This document shows, one piece after another, positions 7,736-15,392 of a stretch of 17,921 bases of DNA. Each line of letters opens with the position of its first letter. Position 1 is the stretch's first letter. Source of the DNA: Pseudolabrys sp. (GTDB lineage Bacteria > Pseudomonadota > Alphaproteobacteria > Rhizobiales > Xanthobacteraceae); contig JAHCKF010000031.1 of assembly GCA_026125925.1 (NCBI GenBank), positions 1 through 17,921 on the forward strand. Reading direction: 5' to 3'. Under the pieces are notes generated by a model. It searched no databases, was not told where the DNA came from, and worked only from the letters and a program-made list of their open reading frames with translations. Both the position numbers and the translations under genes were made by a program.

Positions 7736-8610
7736 CGCCCGACGACTTCGATTATCTGCGCAAGATGTTGCGGGAGCGCTCCGGCCTCGTGCTTGCCGCC
7801 GAGAAGCAGTATCTCGCGGAAAGCCGCCTGCTGCCGGTGGCGCGCAAGTTCGGCATCGCCTCGCTGGGCGATCTGATGCAGCAGGTCCGTGCCGCGCCGC
7901 TCGCGCCGCTCGCCGCGGCCACCGTCGAGGCGATGACGACCAACGAAACCTTCTTCTTCCGCGACAAGCTGCCGTTCGATCATTTCCGCGACACCATCCT
8001 GCCGGCGCTGACCGCGGCGCGCGGCCGCGACAAGAGAATCCGCATCTGGTGCGCCGCCGCCTCGACCGGGCAGGAGCCCTATTCGCTGGGCATCATCATC
8101 AAGGAGATGATGGCGAAGGACGCGGCGCTTTCCGCTGTTCGCTTCGACATTCTGGCCACCGACCTGTCCGGCGAGGTGCTCGAGCGCGCCCGCGCCGGCA
8201 TCTACAGCCAGTTCGAGGTGCAGCGCGGCCTGCCGATCCAGTTGCTGCTCAAGTATTTCAGCCAATTCGGCGAGACCTGGCAGATCGCGCCCGAGCTGCG
8301 CGCCATGGTGCAGTTCCGCACGCTCAATCTGCTCAACGATTTTTCACCGCTCGGCCGCTTCGACGTCGTGTTCTGCCGCAACGTGCTGATCTATTTCGAT
8401 CAGCCGACCAAGATCAGCGTGCTCAAGCGTCTCGCCCGCCAGATGCCGGAGGACGGCTATCTGGCGCTCGGCGCCGCCGAGACCGTGGTCGGACTCACCG
8501 ACGTGTTCAAGCCGCTGAGCGACAAGCGCGGGCTCTACGTGCCGAATCCGGCGGCACGCGACCTCGAACCCTTGGCGATGGCGGGCGGCGCCGCGCGCCG
8601 GGTGCCGTAG
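7732..8610 (+). CDS. cheR: Chemoreceptor methyltransferase CheR
   Basis: A 292-residue S-adenosylmethionine-dependent enzyme that methylates glutamates of chemoreceptors, opposing CheB. The N-terminal helical domain (about 1-75) precedes the catalytic domain, which shows TTNETFFFRDK (69-79), the SAM loop IWCAAASTGQEPYS (105-118) and FDVVFCRNVLIYFD. The first acidic residue of the usual GEEPYS is Gln here. The ATG at 7732 overlaps the cheB stop by four bases; longer in-frame starts inside cheB are less likely. It is the last gene of the che operon and ends 5 bp from the oppositely oriented xth gene. No chemoreceptor gene is in the window. Confidence 0.93.
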   Translation: MTPDDFDYLRKMLRERSGLVLAAEKQYLAESRLLPVARKFGIASLGDLMQQVRAAPLAPLAAATVEAMTTNETFFFRDKLPFDHFRDTILPALTAARGRDKRIRIWCAAASTGQEPYSLGIIIKEMMAKDAALSAVRFDILATDLSGEVLERARAGIYSQFEVQRGLPIQLLLKYFSQFGETWQIAPELRAMVQFRTLNLLNDFSPLGRFDVVFCRNVLIYFDQPTKISVLKRLARQMPEDGYLALGAAETVVGLTDVFKPLSDKRGLYVPNPAARDLEPLAMAGGAARRVP

Positions 8611-8615
8611 CGCGC

Positions 8616-9422
8616 TCATCGTGCCGCCGATCGCTTGCCGCGCAGCTTTCTGTCTTTCAACTCCACCCACACCGGGGCGTGGTCGCTCGGCTCCTTCTTG
8701 CCGCGCACGGAGTGATCGATGCCGGCGTCCGTCAGCCGCTTTGCCAGCGCCGGCGACAACAGCAGATGGTCGATGCGCAGGCCGGCATTGCGCTGCCAGC
8801 TATTCCGCCAGTAATGCCAGAACGTGTAGAGGCGCTCGTCCGGATAGAGTTCGCGCAACGCGTCGGTCCAGCCCTGCTTCACCAGCTTGGCGTACGCGGC
8901 TCTGCTTTCCGGCTGTACCAGCGCGTCGTCGTCCCATGACTTGGTCGGATAGATGTCGATCTCGGTCGGCGCCACATTGTAATCGCCGGCGATGATCACG
9001 GGCGCGCCGGACCTGAGCAGCTTGCGCGCATGCGCGTTGAGTCGCTTGAACCAGGCCAGCTTGTAATCGAATTTCGGCCCCGGCTGCGGATTGCCGTTCG
9101 GCAGATAGATGCAGGCGACCAGCACGCCGTCGATCGCCGCCTCGATGTAGCGGCTCTGCGTGTCGGCCTTGTCGCCGGGCAGGGCATCGCGCGTCAGCAC
9201 CGGCTCCGGCCCGCGCGACAGAATGGCGACGCCGTTCCAGGTGCGCTGGCCTTTCCACACCGCCTTGTAGCCGGCCTTGGCCAACGCCGCGGCCGGGAAG
9301 GCGCCCTGTTCGCATTTGAGTTCCTGCAGGCAGACGACATCGGGTTTCGCCGTCTTCAGCCAGGCGAGAAGATTGGGCAGATGCCGGTTGACGTTATTGA
9401 TGTTGAACGTGGCGATCTTCAT
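8616..9422 (-). CDS. xthA: Exodeoxyribonuclease III (AP endonuclease family)
   Basis: A 268-residue enzyme of the exonuclease III / AP endonuclease family, which cuts at abasic sites and trims 3' ends in base-excision repair. Catalytic and metal-binding residues are all visible: Asn7, Glu34 in CLQELKCEQ, Tyr106, Asp147 and Asn149 in IIAGDYNVAP, Asp218 in LRIDHLLLS, and the terminal Asp247-His248 in SDHAPVW. The length is typical. The ATG start (MKIATFNINN) is the universal family N-terminus; its ribosome site is weak. It lies 18 bp after the DUF305 gene on the same strand, which suggests co-transcription. Confidence 0.94.
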   Translation of the reverse strand: MKIATFNINNVNRHLPNLLAWLKTAKPDVVCLQELKCEQGAFPAAALAKAGYKAVWKGQRTWNGVAILSRGPEPVLTRDALPGDKADTQSRYIEAAIDGVLVACIYLPNGNPQPGPKFDYKLAWFKRLNAHARKLLRSGAPVIIAGDYNVAPTEIDIYPTKSWDDDALVQPESRAAYAKLVKQGWTDALRELYPDERLYTFWHYWRNSWQRNAGLRIDHLLLSPALAKRLTDAGIDHSVRGKKEPSDHAPVWVELKDRKLRGKRSAAR

Positions 9423-9440
9423 GGCGCGTGCGGCCTGCGC

Positions 9441-9926
9441 TTACTTCCCCGGCGGCAGGTCGGGCGCATTGTCAGCCGGTGGATTGCGCTCGAGATCGGC
9501 GATCAGCGTTTTCATCTCGCCGATCTCGCGCACCTGCGCCTCGATGATATTGTCGGCGAGCTTGCGCACGCGCGGATCGCGGATATGGGCGCGGCGGCTG
9601 GTCATGATGGCGATCGAATGATGCGGCACCATCGCCGTCATGTAGCTGACGTCGCTCACGGTCTCCTGGCTGCGCACCAGCGCCAGCGACACGGCGAAGA
9701 CGATGACGCTGCCGCCGACGATGGCGGCGTTGATGCCCCGGTTCGGATACATCGACCACATGAAGCCCATCATGATGACGGCCATGCCGGCGCCCATCAG
9801 CAGCGCCATCCAGGTGCGCGTCTGACTGAACATGACATGGTCGAGTTCGTAGGTGTTGAGATACATCATGCCGAACATCACGACCGTCGACACGGCGATC
9901 ATCAGGGCAAAGCGCAGATAGGACAT
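9441..9926 (-). CDS. Membrane DUF305 protein
   Basis: A 161-residue protein with three predicted membrane helices (about 4-24, 39-59, 66-85) followed by a DUF305 domain. The domain shows the MVPHHSIAIMTS signature with His102-His103, then the helix with Glu129, Glu134 and Glu137. DUF305 is a ferritin-like helical bundle with His/Glu residues that could bind metal, and it is often found with copper-handling genes. The substrate here is unknown. The ATG at 9926 is preferred because GGAG lies 6 nt upstream. An upstream GTG at 9947 would add seven residues (MPSLEPP). The xthA gene follows after 18 bp. Confidence 0.85.
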   Translation of the reverse strand: MSYLRFALMIAVSTVVMFGMMYLNTYELDHVMFSQTRTWMALLMGAGMAVIMMGFMWSMYPNRGINAAIVGGSVIVFAVSLALVRSQETVSDVSYMTAMVPHHSIAIMTSRRAHIRDPRVRKLADNIIEAQVREIGEMKTLIADLERNPPADNAPDLPPGK

Positions 9927-10001
9927 GGGCGGCTCCAGTGACGGCACGTTCGCCCCGACCGCGTGAGCGCGGGCTGGTCGAGGGCCGGGCAGCGATGCTG
10001 C

Positions 10002-10157
10002 TCAATCGCGCTTGGATTCCAGATCCACCGTATCGCCGTCGCCGTGTACGGCGTCGCGGCGCGCTTCGTTGGTCTTGGCTGCATCCTTGACCATGGCCTT
10101 CTGCGTCTCGCGCTCGGTGTCCTTGCGCGGCTCCTTCGGGAATGCGTCCTGTTTCAT
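10002..10157 (-). CDS. Small highly charged hypothetical protein (51 aa)
   Basis: A 51-residue ORF starts MKQDAFPKEPRKDTERETQK and ends VDLESKRD. It is rich in Lys, Arg, Asp and Glu, with no hydrophobic stretch, so it would be a soluble and probably partly disordered protein. A GGGACG-type ribosome site lies 5-9 nt before the ATG. It fills a gap that has no other gene, points the same way as the DUF305 gene 75 bp away, and could head that transcript. I do not recognise the family. Support comes from position, start signal and composition rather than homology. Confidence 0.5.
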   Translation of the reverse strand: MKQDAFPKEPRKDTERETQKAMVKDAAKTNEARRDAVHGDGDTVDLESKRD

Positions 10158-10229
10158 CCCGTCGTCCCTTTGCTGGCCTGTTATGGGAGGCTAATGGCGG
10201 GCACAGGCGATGGTTCCGGGCGCGGCACG

Positions 10230-10246
10230 GTTAAGAAATGCTTAAC
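10230..10246. promoter_or_regulatory. Perfect CtrA-type box TTAA-N7-TTAA
   Basis: GTTAAGAAATGCTTAAC contains TTAA (10231-10234) and TTAA (10242-10245) separated by exactly 7 bases and ends in C, matching the alphaproteobacterial CtrA consensus. It is also a perfect inverted repeat (GTTAAG / CTTAAC around 5 nt). It lies 73 bp from the 51-aa ORF on the left and 112 bp from the acyltransferase on the right, so it could control either. A TATAAG at 10330-10335 is a possible -10 element for the acyltransferase. Confidence 0.55.
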
Positions 10247-10357
10247 AGCGGGTGCGAATGATCGCGTAAATTTGGCGCAAATTACAGAGGCTGTCGGGCA
10301 ATTGATGTTCCATCGTGCGGATCACGCTCTATAAGAAGCTGGAACCGGATCTCCGCA

Positions 10358-11434
10358 ATGCCCGCACCGTCGACGACTTTGGCCCCCTATCTGGCGCCGA
10401 ACAGCAACTCGTTCAATCTGGTGCGGCTCGCGGCGGCGCTGAGCGTCGTGGTGTCGCACACTTTTGTTATCCGCGCCGGCACCGACACTGTCGACCCGCT
10501 GCTCGGCCTGACGCCGTTCACGCTCGGCCAGCACGCGGTCAACGTCTTCTTCTTCATCTCCGGATTGATGCTGTCGCAGAGCGTCGAGCGCCGCCCGGAT
10601 ATAGGCGACTATCTTTGGGCGCGGTTCCTGCGCATCTTTCCCGGACTGTTCGTGTTCGGCCTGGTGCTGACCTTCCTCGCCGGGCCGCTGCTGTCGGGCG
10701 ACAGCACCTTCAACTATTTCAACGACCGGCACACCTGGGCCTATCCCTTCGCCGTGCTCATCGAGTTCGCCAAGGCGGCGCCGCCGCATCACATCTTCGC
10801 GCAACTGCCGTACCCGGAGGAGGCGAACACGCCGCTCTGGACCATCAAGTACGAGATCCTGGCCTATATCGTGCTGGCGGCGTTCTCGGCGGCCGGCTGG
10901 ACGCGGCGGCCGGTGGCTCTGTGGGGCGCACTTGGCCTCGCGCTGGCGCTGTTCATGTCGCAGGCGGCGACCGAGCAGGTCGGCGCCACCTCGCATCTCT
11001 ACCAGCTTGGCCGCTACGGCGTCTGCTTCGGCCTCGGCATGGTGGTGTATCATCACCGCGACCGCGTCTCGCTGTCGCCATGGTGGTTCGGCGCCTCGGT
11101 GCTGGCGCTGCTGGCGACGCGCGGCACGCCGCTGGAGCACGCGACCTATATTCTCGTTGCCGCGCATGCCGCCATGCTGCTGGGCACGCGGCATTACGGT
11201 GCGCTGACGCGGCTGACGCAGCGCCACGACATCTCCTACGGCGTCTACATCTATCATTGGCCGGTCGAGCAGACCTTGCTGCTGGAGATACCGGGGATCG
11301 GCTTTGCCGCGCTGTTCACGCTGGCGCTGGCGATCGTGCTGCCGATCGCGGTGGCGTCGTGGCGCTTCGTCGAGGAGCCGGCGCTGCGCCTCAAGTCACA
11401 CGTGCCGCGCCTGCTGACGCGCCGCGCCGCCTGA
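10358..11434 (+). CDS. Acyltransferase family 3 membrane protein (OafA/YrhL-like)
   Basis: A 358-residue polytopic inner-membrane protein of the Acyltransferase_3 family, which typically O-acylates surface polysaccharides, lipids or peptidoglycan. Family signatures are in order: FNLVRLAAALSVVVSHTF (19-36) with the likely catalytic His34; NVFFFISGLMLSQSVERR; Arg-rich loop YLWARFLRIFPGLFV; NTPLWTIKYEI; and late SYGVYIYHWPVEQ. About ten hydrophobic helices are visible. There is no C-terminal SGNH hydrolase domain. GGAT lies 7 nt before the ATG. The substrate cannot be read from sequence. Upstream lies the perfect CtrA-type box, and downstream an L,D-transpeptidase, so a cell-envelope role fits. 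Confidence 0.88.
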   Translation: MPAPSTTLAPYLAPNSNSFNLVRLAAALSVVVSHTFVIRAGTDTVDPLLGLTPFTLGQHAVNVFFFISGLMLSQSVERRPDIGDYLWARFLRIFPGLFVFGLVLTFLAGPLLSGDSTFNYFNDRHTWAYPFAVLIEFAKAAPPHHIFAQLPYPEEANTPLWTIKYEILAYIVLAAFSAAGWTRRPVALWGALGLALALFMSQAATEQVGATSHLYQLGRYGVCFGLGMVVYHHRDRVSLSPWWFGASVLALLATRGTPLEHATYILVAAHAAMLLGTRHYGALTRLTQRHDISYGVYIYHWPVEQTLLLEIPGIGFAALFTLALAIVLPIAVASWRFVEEPALRLKSHVPRLLTRRAA

Positions 11435-11566
11435 CGCCGGCCACGCAAAGTTCCTTACCCGGGTGTTGCGCCAATCACACGCTCGTGAGGATTGACGAAT
11501 GTCAGGGCTGACGATCGAAGCAAAGCGTCAACACATTCACGGTTAGACAGAATCGAACCGGTGGGA

Positions 11567-12859
11567 ATGTGGAGTGCGGCGTTGAAGCTTGTGCAATTCC
11601 GATGGCTGAAAAGTTCCGCGCGCCCGATGGTCGTTGCTTTGGCGGGCTCGCTGAGCATCGCCGCGCTGGCGCCGCAGCCGGCATCGGCGGACATTTTCGG
11701 CGATCCGTTCGGCTTCTTCCGCCAGCCGCAGCGCGCCTATGTGCCGCAAGAGCTGCCGCCGCCGCCGGTGCGGCACCGTACCTATTCGAAGAAATACGAC
11801 AAGGATGCCAAAAAATTCGGCAAGCCCGCCGGGCCGGTCACCATCGTCGTATCGGTCGCCAAGCAGCGCGTGACCTTGTTCGCCGACGGCAAGGAAGTCG
11901 CCGCCGCGCCGGTGTCGACCGGCGTCGCCGGCCACGAGACGCCGCTCGGCGTCTTCGCCGTCATCGCCAAGGCGCGCTATCACGAATCCAATCTCTACAG
12001 CAGCGCGCCGATGCCCTACATGCAGCGCATCACCTGGTCGGGCATCGCGCTGCATGAAGGGCCGCTGCCGGGGCGCGCCGCCTCGCATGGCTGCATCCGC
12101 CTGCCGGGCAGCTTCGCCTCGAGCCTCTATGGCTTCACCAGGCTCGGCGCCCGCGTCGTCGTCACCCGCGATCCGGTGGCGCCGGTGGAATTTTCCAGCC
12201 CGCGGCTGTTCGTGCCGAAGGAACCGGAGAAGAAGCCGGACGAGGTGCCGATCGCCACGGGCTCGGTGCCGCTGACGCCGGTCGTGCTGGCCGAGGCGCA
12301 GTCGACGGCCAGCGTGACGTCGAACGGCGCGCCGAGCATCGGCGTCAACCCGGCGACCACGCCCGACGCCACGCCGGTGCCGAAGATCGAGAAGAAGGCC
12401 GAGACGGCCAGGCGCAAGGGGCCGGTCTCGGTGTTCGTCAGCCGCAAGACCGGCCGGCTCTATGTGCGCCAGAATTTCGAGCCGCTGTTCGACATGCCGG
12501 TGACGATCGCCGAGCCCGACAAGCCGTGGGGCACGCATGTCTTTACGGCGATGGAGATCAAGGACGGGGCGGTGCGCTGGACCGCGCTGACCGTTCCGAG
12601 CGGATATCTCTCCAAGGATGTGAAGGGCAAGCGCGCCAAGAAGCTGTCCGCGCGGGAGACCGAGCGCCGCGCCAAACTCGCCGCCGATCTGGCCGGCGCG
12701 CCGACGCCGGAGGTCGCACTCGAACGTTTCGAGATGCCGCAGGAAGCGGTCGATCGCATCTCCGAATTGCTCAAGCCCGGTTCGTCGCTGATCGTGTCGG
12801 ACAACGGCCCGAGCGAGGAGACCGGCGAGGGCACCGATTTCGTGGTGGCGACGCCGTAG
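11567..12859 (+). CDS. L,D-transpeptidase (YkuD) with degenerate second domain
   Basis: A 430-residue exported enzyme. Residues 1-41 form a long signal peptide ending Ala-Ser-Ala. The YkuD domain (about 90-200) has His163 in ALHEGPLPG and the catalytic SHGCIRLP (173-180) with His174 and Cys176. Such enzymes form 3-3 peptidoglycan cross-links or attach envelope proteins. A Pro/Thr/Ala-rich linker leads to a second region (about 286-426) that begins like another YkuD fold (VSVFVSRKTGRLYVRQNFEP) but lacks His-Gly-Cys and instead ends SDNGPSEETGEGTDF. The start is uncertain: ATG 11567 gives a good signal peptide but GGTGGGA lies very close to it. A TTG at 11492 in the same frame is unlikely. It is convergent with the sensor kinase, 4 bp apart. 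Confidence 0.88.
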   Translation: MWSAALKLVQFRWLKSSARPMVVALAGSLSIAALAPQPASADIFGDPFGFFRQPQRAYVPQELPPPPVRHRTYSKKYDKDAKKFGKPAGPVTIVVSVAKQRVTLFADGKEVAAAPVSTGVAGHETPLGVFAVIAKARYHESNLYSSAPMPYMQRITWSGIALHEGPLPGRAASHGCIRLPGSFASSLYGFTRLGARVVVTRDPVAPVEFSSPRLFVPKEPEKKPDEVPIATGSVPLTPVVLAEAQSTASVTSNGAPSIGVNPATTPDATPVPKIEKKAETARRKGPVSVFVSRKTGRLYVRQNFEPLFDMPVTIAEPDKPWGTHVFTAMEIKDGAVRWTALTVPSGYLSKDVKGKRAKKLSARETERRAKLAADLAGAPTPEVALERFEMPQEAVDRISELLKPGSSLIVSDNGPSEETGEGTDFVVATP

Positions 12860-12863
12860 GCGG

Positions 12864-14240
12864 CTATCGCTGCGCCGGCGCTACAGTCTGCGCCTCGTCG
12901 GGCATCAGGCTCGCCCTGAGGCCGCCGAGGGCCGAGCGCGCCAGCACCAGCCGCCATTGATAGGCGGCCAGCACGTCCTGCACGATGGAAAGTCCGAGAC
13001 CGGCGCCGCCGCGCTCGTCGAGGCGGACGCCGCGCTGCATCACGCGCGCGAGCTCCGGCTCCGCGATGCCCGCGCCATCGTCTTCGACATGAATGGCCGG
13101 GAGTTCACTCGCACCCGCAGCGATCCGAACGCGCGCGTGAGCGTGACGCGCGGCGTTCTCGATCAGATTGCCGAGCACCTCGGCGAGATCGGTGCGATCG
13201 AACGGGGCGGTAGCACCGGCAGCGATGTCGACGTCGAAAGTCACATGCTGAGCGCCAGGCGTGCGCGCCACGGTGGCGACCAGCGAGCGCACCAGCGGCG
13301 TCAGCGCCGTCGATACATCCGCGTGCGACCGCGCGCGGCCACGTACCCGGGCGCGGGCCAGCTCGCGATCGACGTGCCGGCTCATGGCATCGCCGATCGC
13401 CTCGATGTCGTCGGCGACGGCACCCTGGCCGCTGTCGCGCAGGCGGACGACGTCGGCGGCGAGCGCCGCCAGCGGCGTCTTCAGCCCGTGCGCGAGATCG
13501 GCGGCGCGGCCGCGCGAACGTTCGATCTCGCCGGCTTGCGCCTCCAGCAAGGCGTTGACTTCCTCGACCAGCGGCTGAACCTCGGCGGGCACCGACGCCG
13601 GCAGATCGCGGCGCCGGCCGGCGCGGATGTCGGCGACGCCGCGGCGCAGGCTGTCGAGGGGACGCAACCCCAGCCCGACCTGGATCGATGTCGCGACCGC
13701 CAGGACGAGCGCGAGCACACCGAGAGCAACGGCGAGGTCCCTGCCGAAGGCCGTGGTCGCGGCGGTGACGCGGCCGAGATCGGTGGCGACGGCAATGCGC
13801 GCCGGCGAATTGGCGCCGCCGCCCGACAATACGACGCTGCGCTCGGCCACCAGCAACTGGGTCCCGCCCGGGCCGGGCACCTCATGCAGATGCATGTCGC
13901 CGTGCGATATTTCATCCGGCGGCAGCTTCAGCGTCATGTCCCAGAGCGAGCGTGAGCGCAGCAACTGGCCGCCGGCGCCGGTGACCTGCCAGTAAAGCCC
14001 CGACAGCGGATCGGCGAAGCGCGGATCGGCAGGCGGCCGCGTCATGATAAGGTCGCCTTGCGGATCGACATCGATGCCGGCGATCAATTGCCTGAGATGG
14101 ATTTCGAGATCGCCGGTGAGCGTGCGCGTGACATGGCGCTGGAACAGCACGACCAGGCCGAAGCCGGCGATACTCAAGGCGACGAGGATGGCGACGATGC
14201 CGCCCGCAATCAGCCGAAGCCGCAGCGAGCCGAGCTTCAT
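12864..14240 (-). CDS. Sensor histidine kinase, PhoQ/FeuQ-like
   Basis: A 458-residue inner-membrane kinase. TM1 is at about 10-34, a periplasmic sensor at about 35-165 contains DPRFADPLSGLYWQV (72-86), and TM2 is at about 168-190. A HAMP-like segment follows, then the phosphorylation site ADLAHGLKTPLAAL (247-260) with His251. The ATPase shows Asn362 in NLIENAARHA, DDGAGI (387-392) and GGAGLGLSIV (411-420). The H-box form HGLKTPL and the single sensor domain resemble PhoQ of enterobacteria and FeuQ of rhizobia; orthology is not proven. The ATG overlaps the regulator stop by four bases (ATGA), so the two are translationally coupled. The signal is unknown. Confidence 0.92.
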   Translation of the reverse strand: MKLGSLRLRLIAGGIVAILVALSIAGFGLVVLFQRHVTRTLTGDLEIHLRQLIAGIDVDPQGDLIMTRPPADPRFADPLSGLYWQVTGAGGQLLRSRSLWDMTLKLPPDEISHGDMHLHEVPGPGGTQLLVAERSVVLSGGGANSPARIAVATDLGRVTAATTAFGRDLAVALGVLALVLAVATSIQVGLGLRPLDSLRRGVADIRAGRRRDLPASVPAEVQPLVEEVNALLEAQAGEIERSRGRAADLAHGLKTPLAALAADVVRLRDSGQGAVADDIEAIGDAMSRHVDRELARARVRGRARSHADVSTALTPLVRSLVATVARTPGAQHVTFDVDIAAGATAPFDRTDLAEVLGNLIENAARHAHARVRIAAGASELPAIHVEDDGAGIAEPELARVMQRGVRLDERGGAGLGLSIVQDVLAAYQWRLVLARSALGGLRASLMPDEAQTVAPAQR

Positions 14241-14917
14241 AATGTCGGCTCCTTTGGCGCCGCCTCCGGAATGAGGTAGCCGAAGCCGCGGCGGGTTTCG
14301 ATCAGTCCGGCGCCGAGCTTCTTGCGGACGCGGCCGATCAGCACCTCGAGCGCGTTCGAATCGTGGTCCTCGTTGGGCCCATAGACATTCTCGTCGAGTT
14401 CGTGCTGCGAGACGACGCGGCCCTTCTGGCGCAATAAATAAGCGACAACGCGATACTCCAGCGGCGACAGCGTGACCGGCCCGCCGCGCAGGCTCACCCT
14501 CATCTGCCGCTCGTCGAGCGTGACGTCGCCGGCGCTGAGCACGGACGAGGCATGACCGGCGGAGCGACGAACGATCGAGCGCAGCCGCGCCAACAACTCC
14601 TCCATGCGAAACGGCTTTGGCAGGTAATCGTCGGCGCCGGCGTCGATGCCGTCGACGCGTTCGGCCCAACTGCCGCGTGCGGTCAGGATGAGCACCGGGA
14701 TCTGCCGTCCGCTCGCGCGCCAGCGTTTGAGCACCGCAAGCCCGTCCATGCCGGGCAAGCCGAGGTCGAGAATGATCGCGCCATAGTCTTCGGTGTCGCC
14801 GCGAAACCAGGCGTCCTCGCCATCGCGGGCGGTCTCGACGACGTAGCCGGCGGCGCCGAGCGCGCGTTCGATGTCGGCCGCGATCCGCTTGTCATCCTCG
14901 ACGAGAAGCAGGCGCAT
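14237..14917 (-). CDS. OmpR/PhoB-family response regulator, partner of the adjacent kinase
   Basis: A 226-residue DNA-binding regulator. The receiver (1-112) has Asp8/Asp9 in LLVEDDKRIA, phospho-acceptor Asp51 in ILDLGLPGMDG, Thr79 and Lys101 in DYLPKPF. The winged-helix DNA-binding domain (about 128-222) contains LSPLEYRVVAYLLRQ, SNALEVLIGRVRKKLG and the final RRGFGYLI. Its ATG overlaps the TAA of the PepSY gene by one base and its stop overlaps the kinase ATG. Regulators of this family bind tandem half-sites about 11 bp apart. Two such sites (15291-15307 and 15732-15748) lie next to this operon and are its natural candidate targets. Confidence 0.93.
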   Translation of the reverse strand: MRLLLVEDDKRIAADIERALGAAGYVVETARDGEDAWFRGDTEDYGAIILDLGLPGMDGLAVLKRWRASGRQIPVLILTARGSWAERVDGIDAGADDYLPKPFRMEELLARLRSIVRRSAGHASSVLSAGDVTLDERQMRVSLRGGPVTLSPLEYRVVAYLLRQKGRVVSQHELDENVYGPNEDHDSNALEVLIGRVRKKLGAGLIETRRGFGYLIPEAAPKEPTL

Positions 14918-15249
14918 TACTTTTCCTTGATCCGCTCGATCGTGCCGCTGCGCGCGTCGATATAGACCTCGAACAGACGGCCTTTGCCGTCGATCACGCG
15001 GAATTCGTAGACCCAGTGACCGTCCTCGCGCTCGATCTCGACGCCGGCGATCTCGCCCGGCAACTGGCCGCGCACGCCGGCGATGATGTCGGCGAGCGAG
15101 CGGATTTCGCCGGCCTCGACGGCGCGTCGCATCTCATCGCGCCGCCGGTCGTCGTGATCGCGGGCATGCGCCGGCGCCGCGACGACAAGCAGCGCCGCGG
15201 CGAGGAAGGCCGCTGTCAGGACCGTGGCATGGTACCGCAAACGCAACAT
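14917..15249 (-). CDS. Periplasmic PepSY-domain protein heading the two-component operon
   Basis: A 110-residue exported protein. The signal peptide is 1-29, with likely cleavage after Ala-His-Ala. A very charged stretch (RDHDDRRRDEMRRA) precedes one PepSY repeat with the typical pattern: EIRSLADIIAGVRGQLPGEI, EREDGHWVYEFRVIDGKG and FEVYIDARSGTIERIKEK. PepSY proteins are often encoded beside two-component systems and may modulate sensors or proteases in the periplasm. The role here is inferred. The ATG at 15249 has AAAGGA about 7 nt upstream; a longer frame to 15315 lacks a good start. Overlap with the regulator gene shows a single operon. Confidence 0.88.
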   Translation of the reverse strand: MLRLRYHATVLTAAFLAAALLVVAAPAHARDHDDRRRDEMRRAVEAGEIRSLADIIAGVRGQLPGEIAGVEIEREDGHWVYEFRVIDGKGRLFEVYIDARSGTIERIKEK

Positions 15250-15290
15250 CGGGAGTCCTTTGGGAGACAACGCACCATGCCCGATGCGAC

Positions 15291-15330
15291 CTGACAACTG
15301 GCTGACATGGATCAACAGGCGTCCGTCAGC
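15291..15330. promoter_or_regulatory. Direct-repeat regulator box and promoter, copy A
   Basis: CTGACA at 15291-15296 and 15302-15307 form a direct repeat with 11-bp phase. Then CAGGCG (15316-15321) and GTCAGC (15325-15330) follow. The second CTGACA resembles a -35 (TTGACA) and is 17 nt from GTCAGC, a possible weak -10. Aligned with copy B, 40 of 56 positions match (15291-15346 against 15732-15787). It lies between the divergent PepSY-regulator-kinase operon and the 84-aa gene and could serve both, including autoregulation. Confidence 0.6.
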
Positions 15331-15392
15331 AGCCAGGGCGCAGGGTCCCGCCTGCCTGGGTCGAATGGTCGGCCCGCCAAAACAGGAGACGG

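Noticed and set aside
10315..11511. A 398-codon frame over the acyltransferase
   Set aside because: Its product is an Arg/Ala-rich shadow without membrane helices, whereas the other frame shows all acyltransferase signatures.
11501..11513. GTCAG-GG-CTGAC before the L,D-transpeptidase as a third regulator box
   Set aside because: It is an inverted, not an 11-bp direct, repeat, and the downstream CAGGCG/GTCAG elements are missing.
733..11554. GANTC (CcrM) sites near several starts, for example 733-737, 2197-2201 and 11550-11554
   Set aside because: A few such sites are expected by chance in a window this size, and I could not count them to show enrichment at promoters.
14241..14669. Upstream extension of the sensor kinase frame
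   Set aside because: It lies in the wrong frame over the response regulator gene; the ATGA overlap at 14237-14240 gives a clear kinase start.
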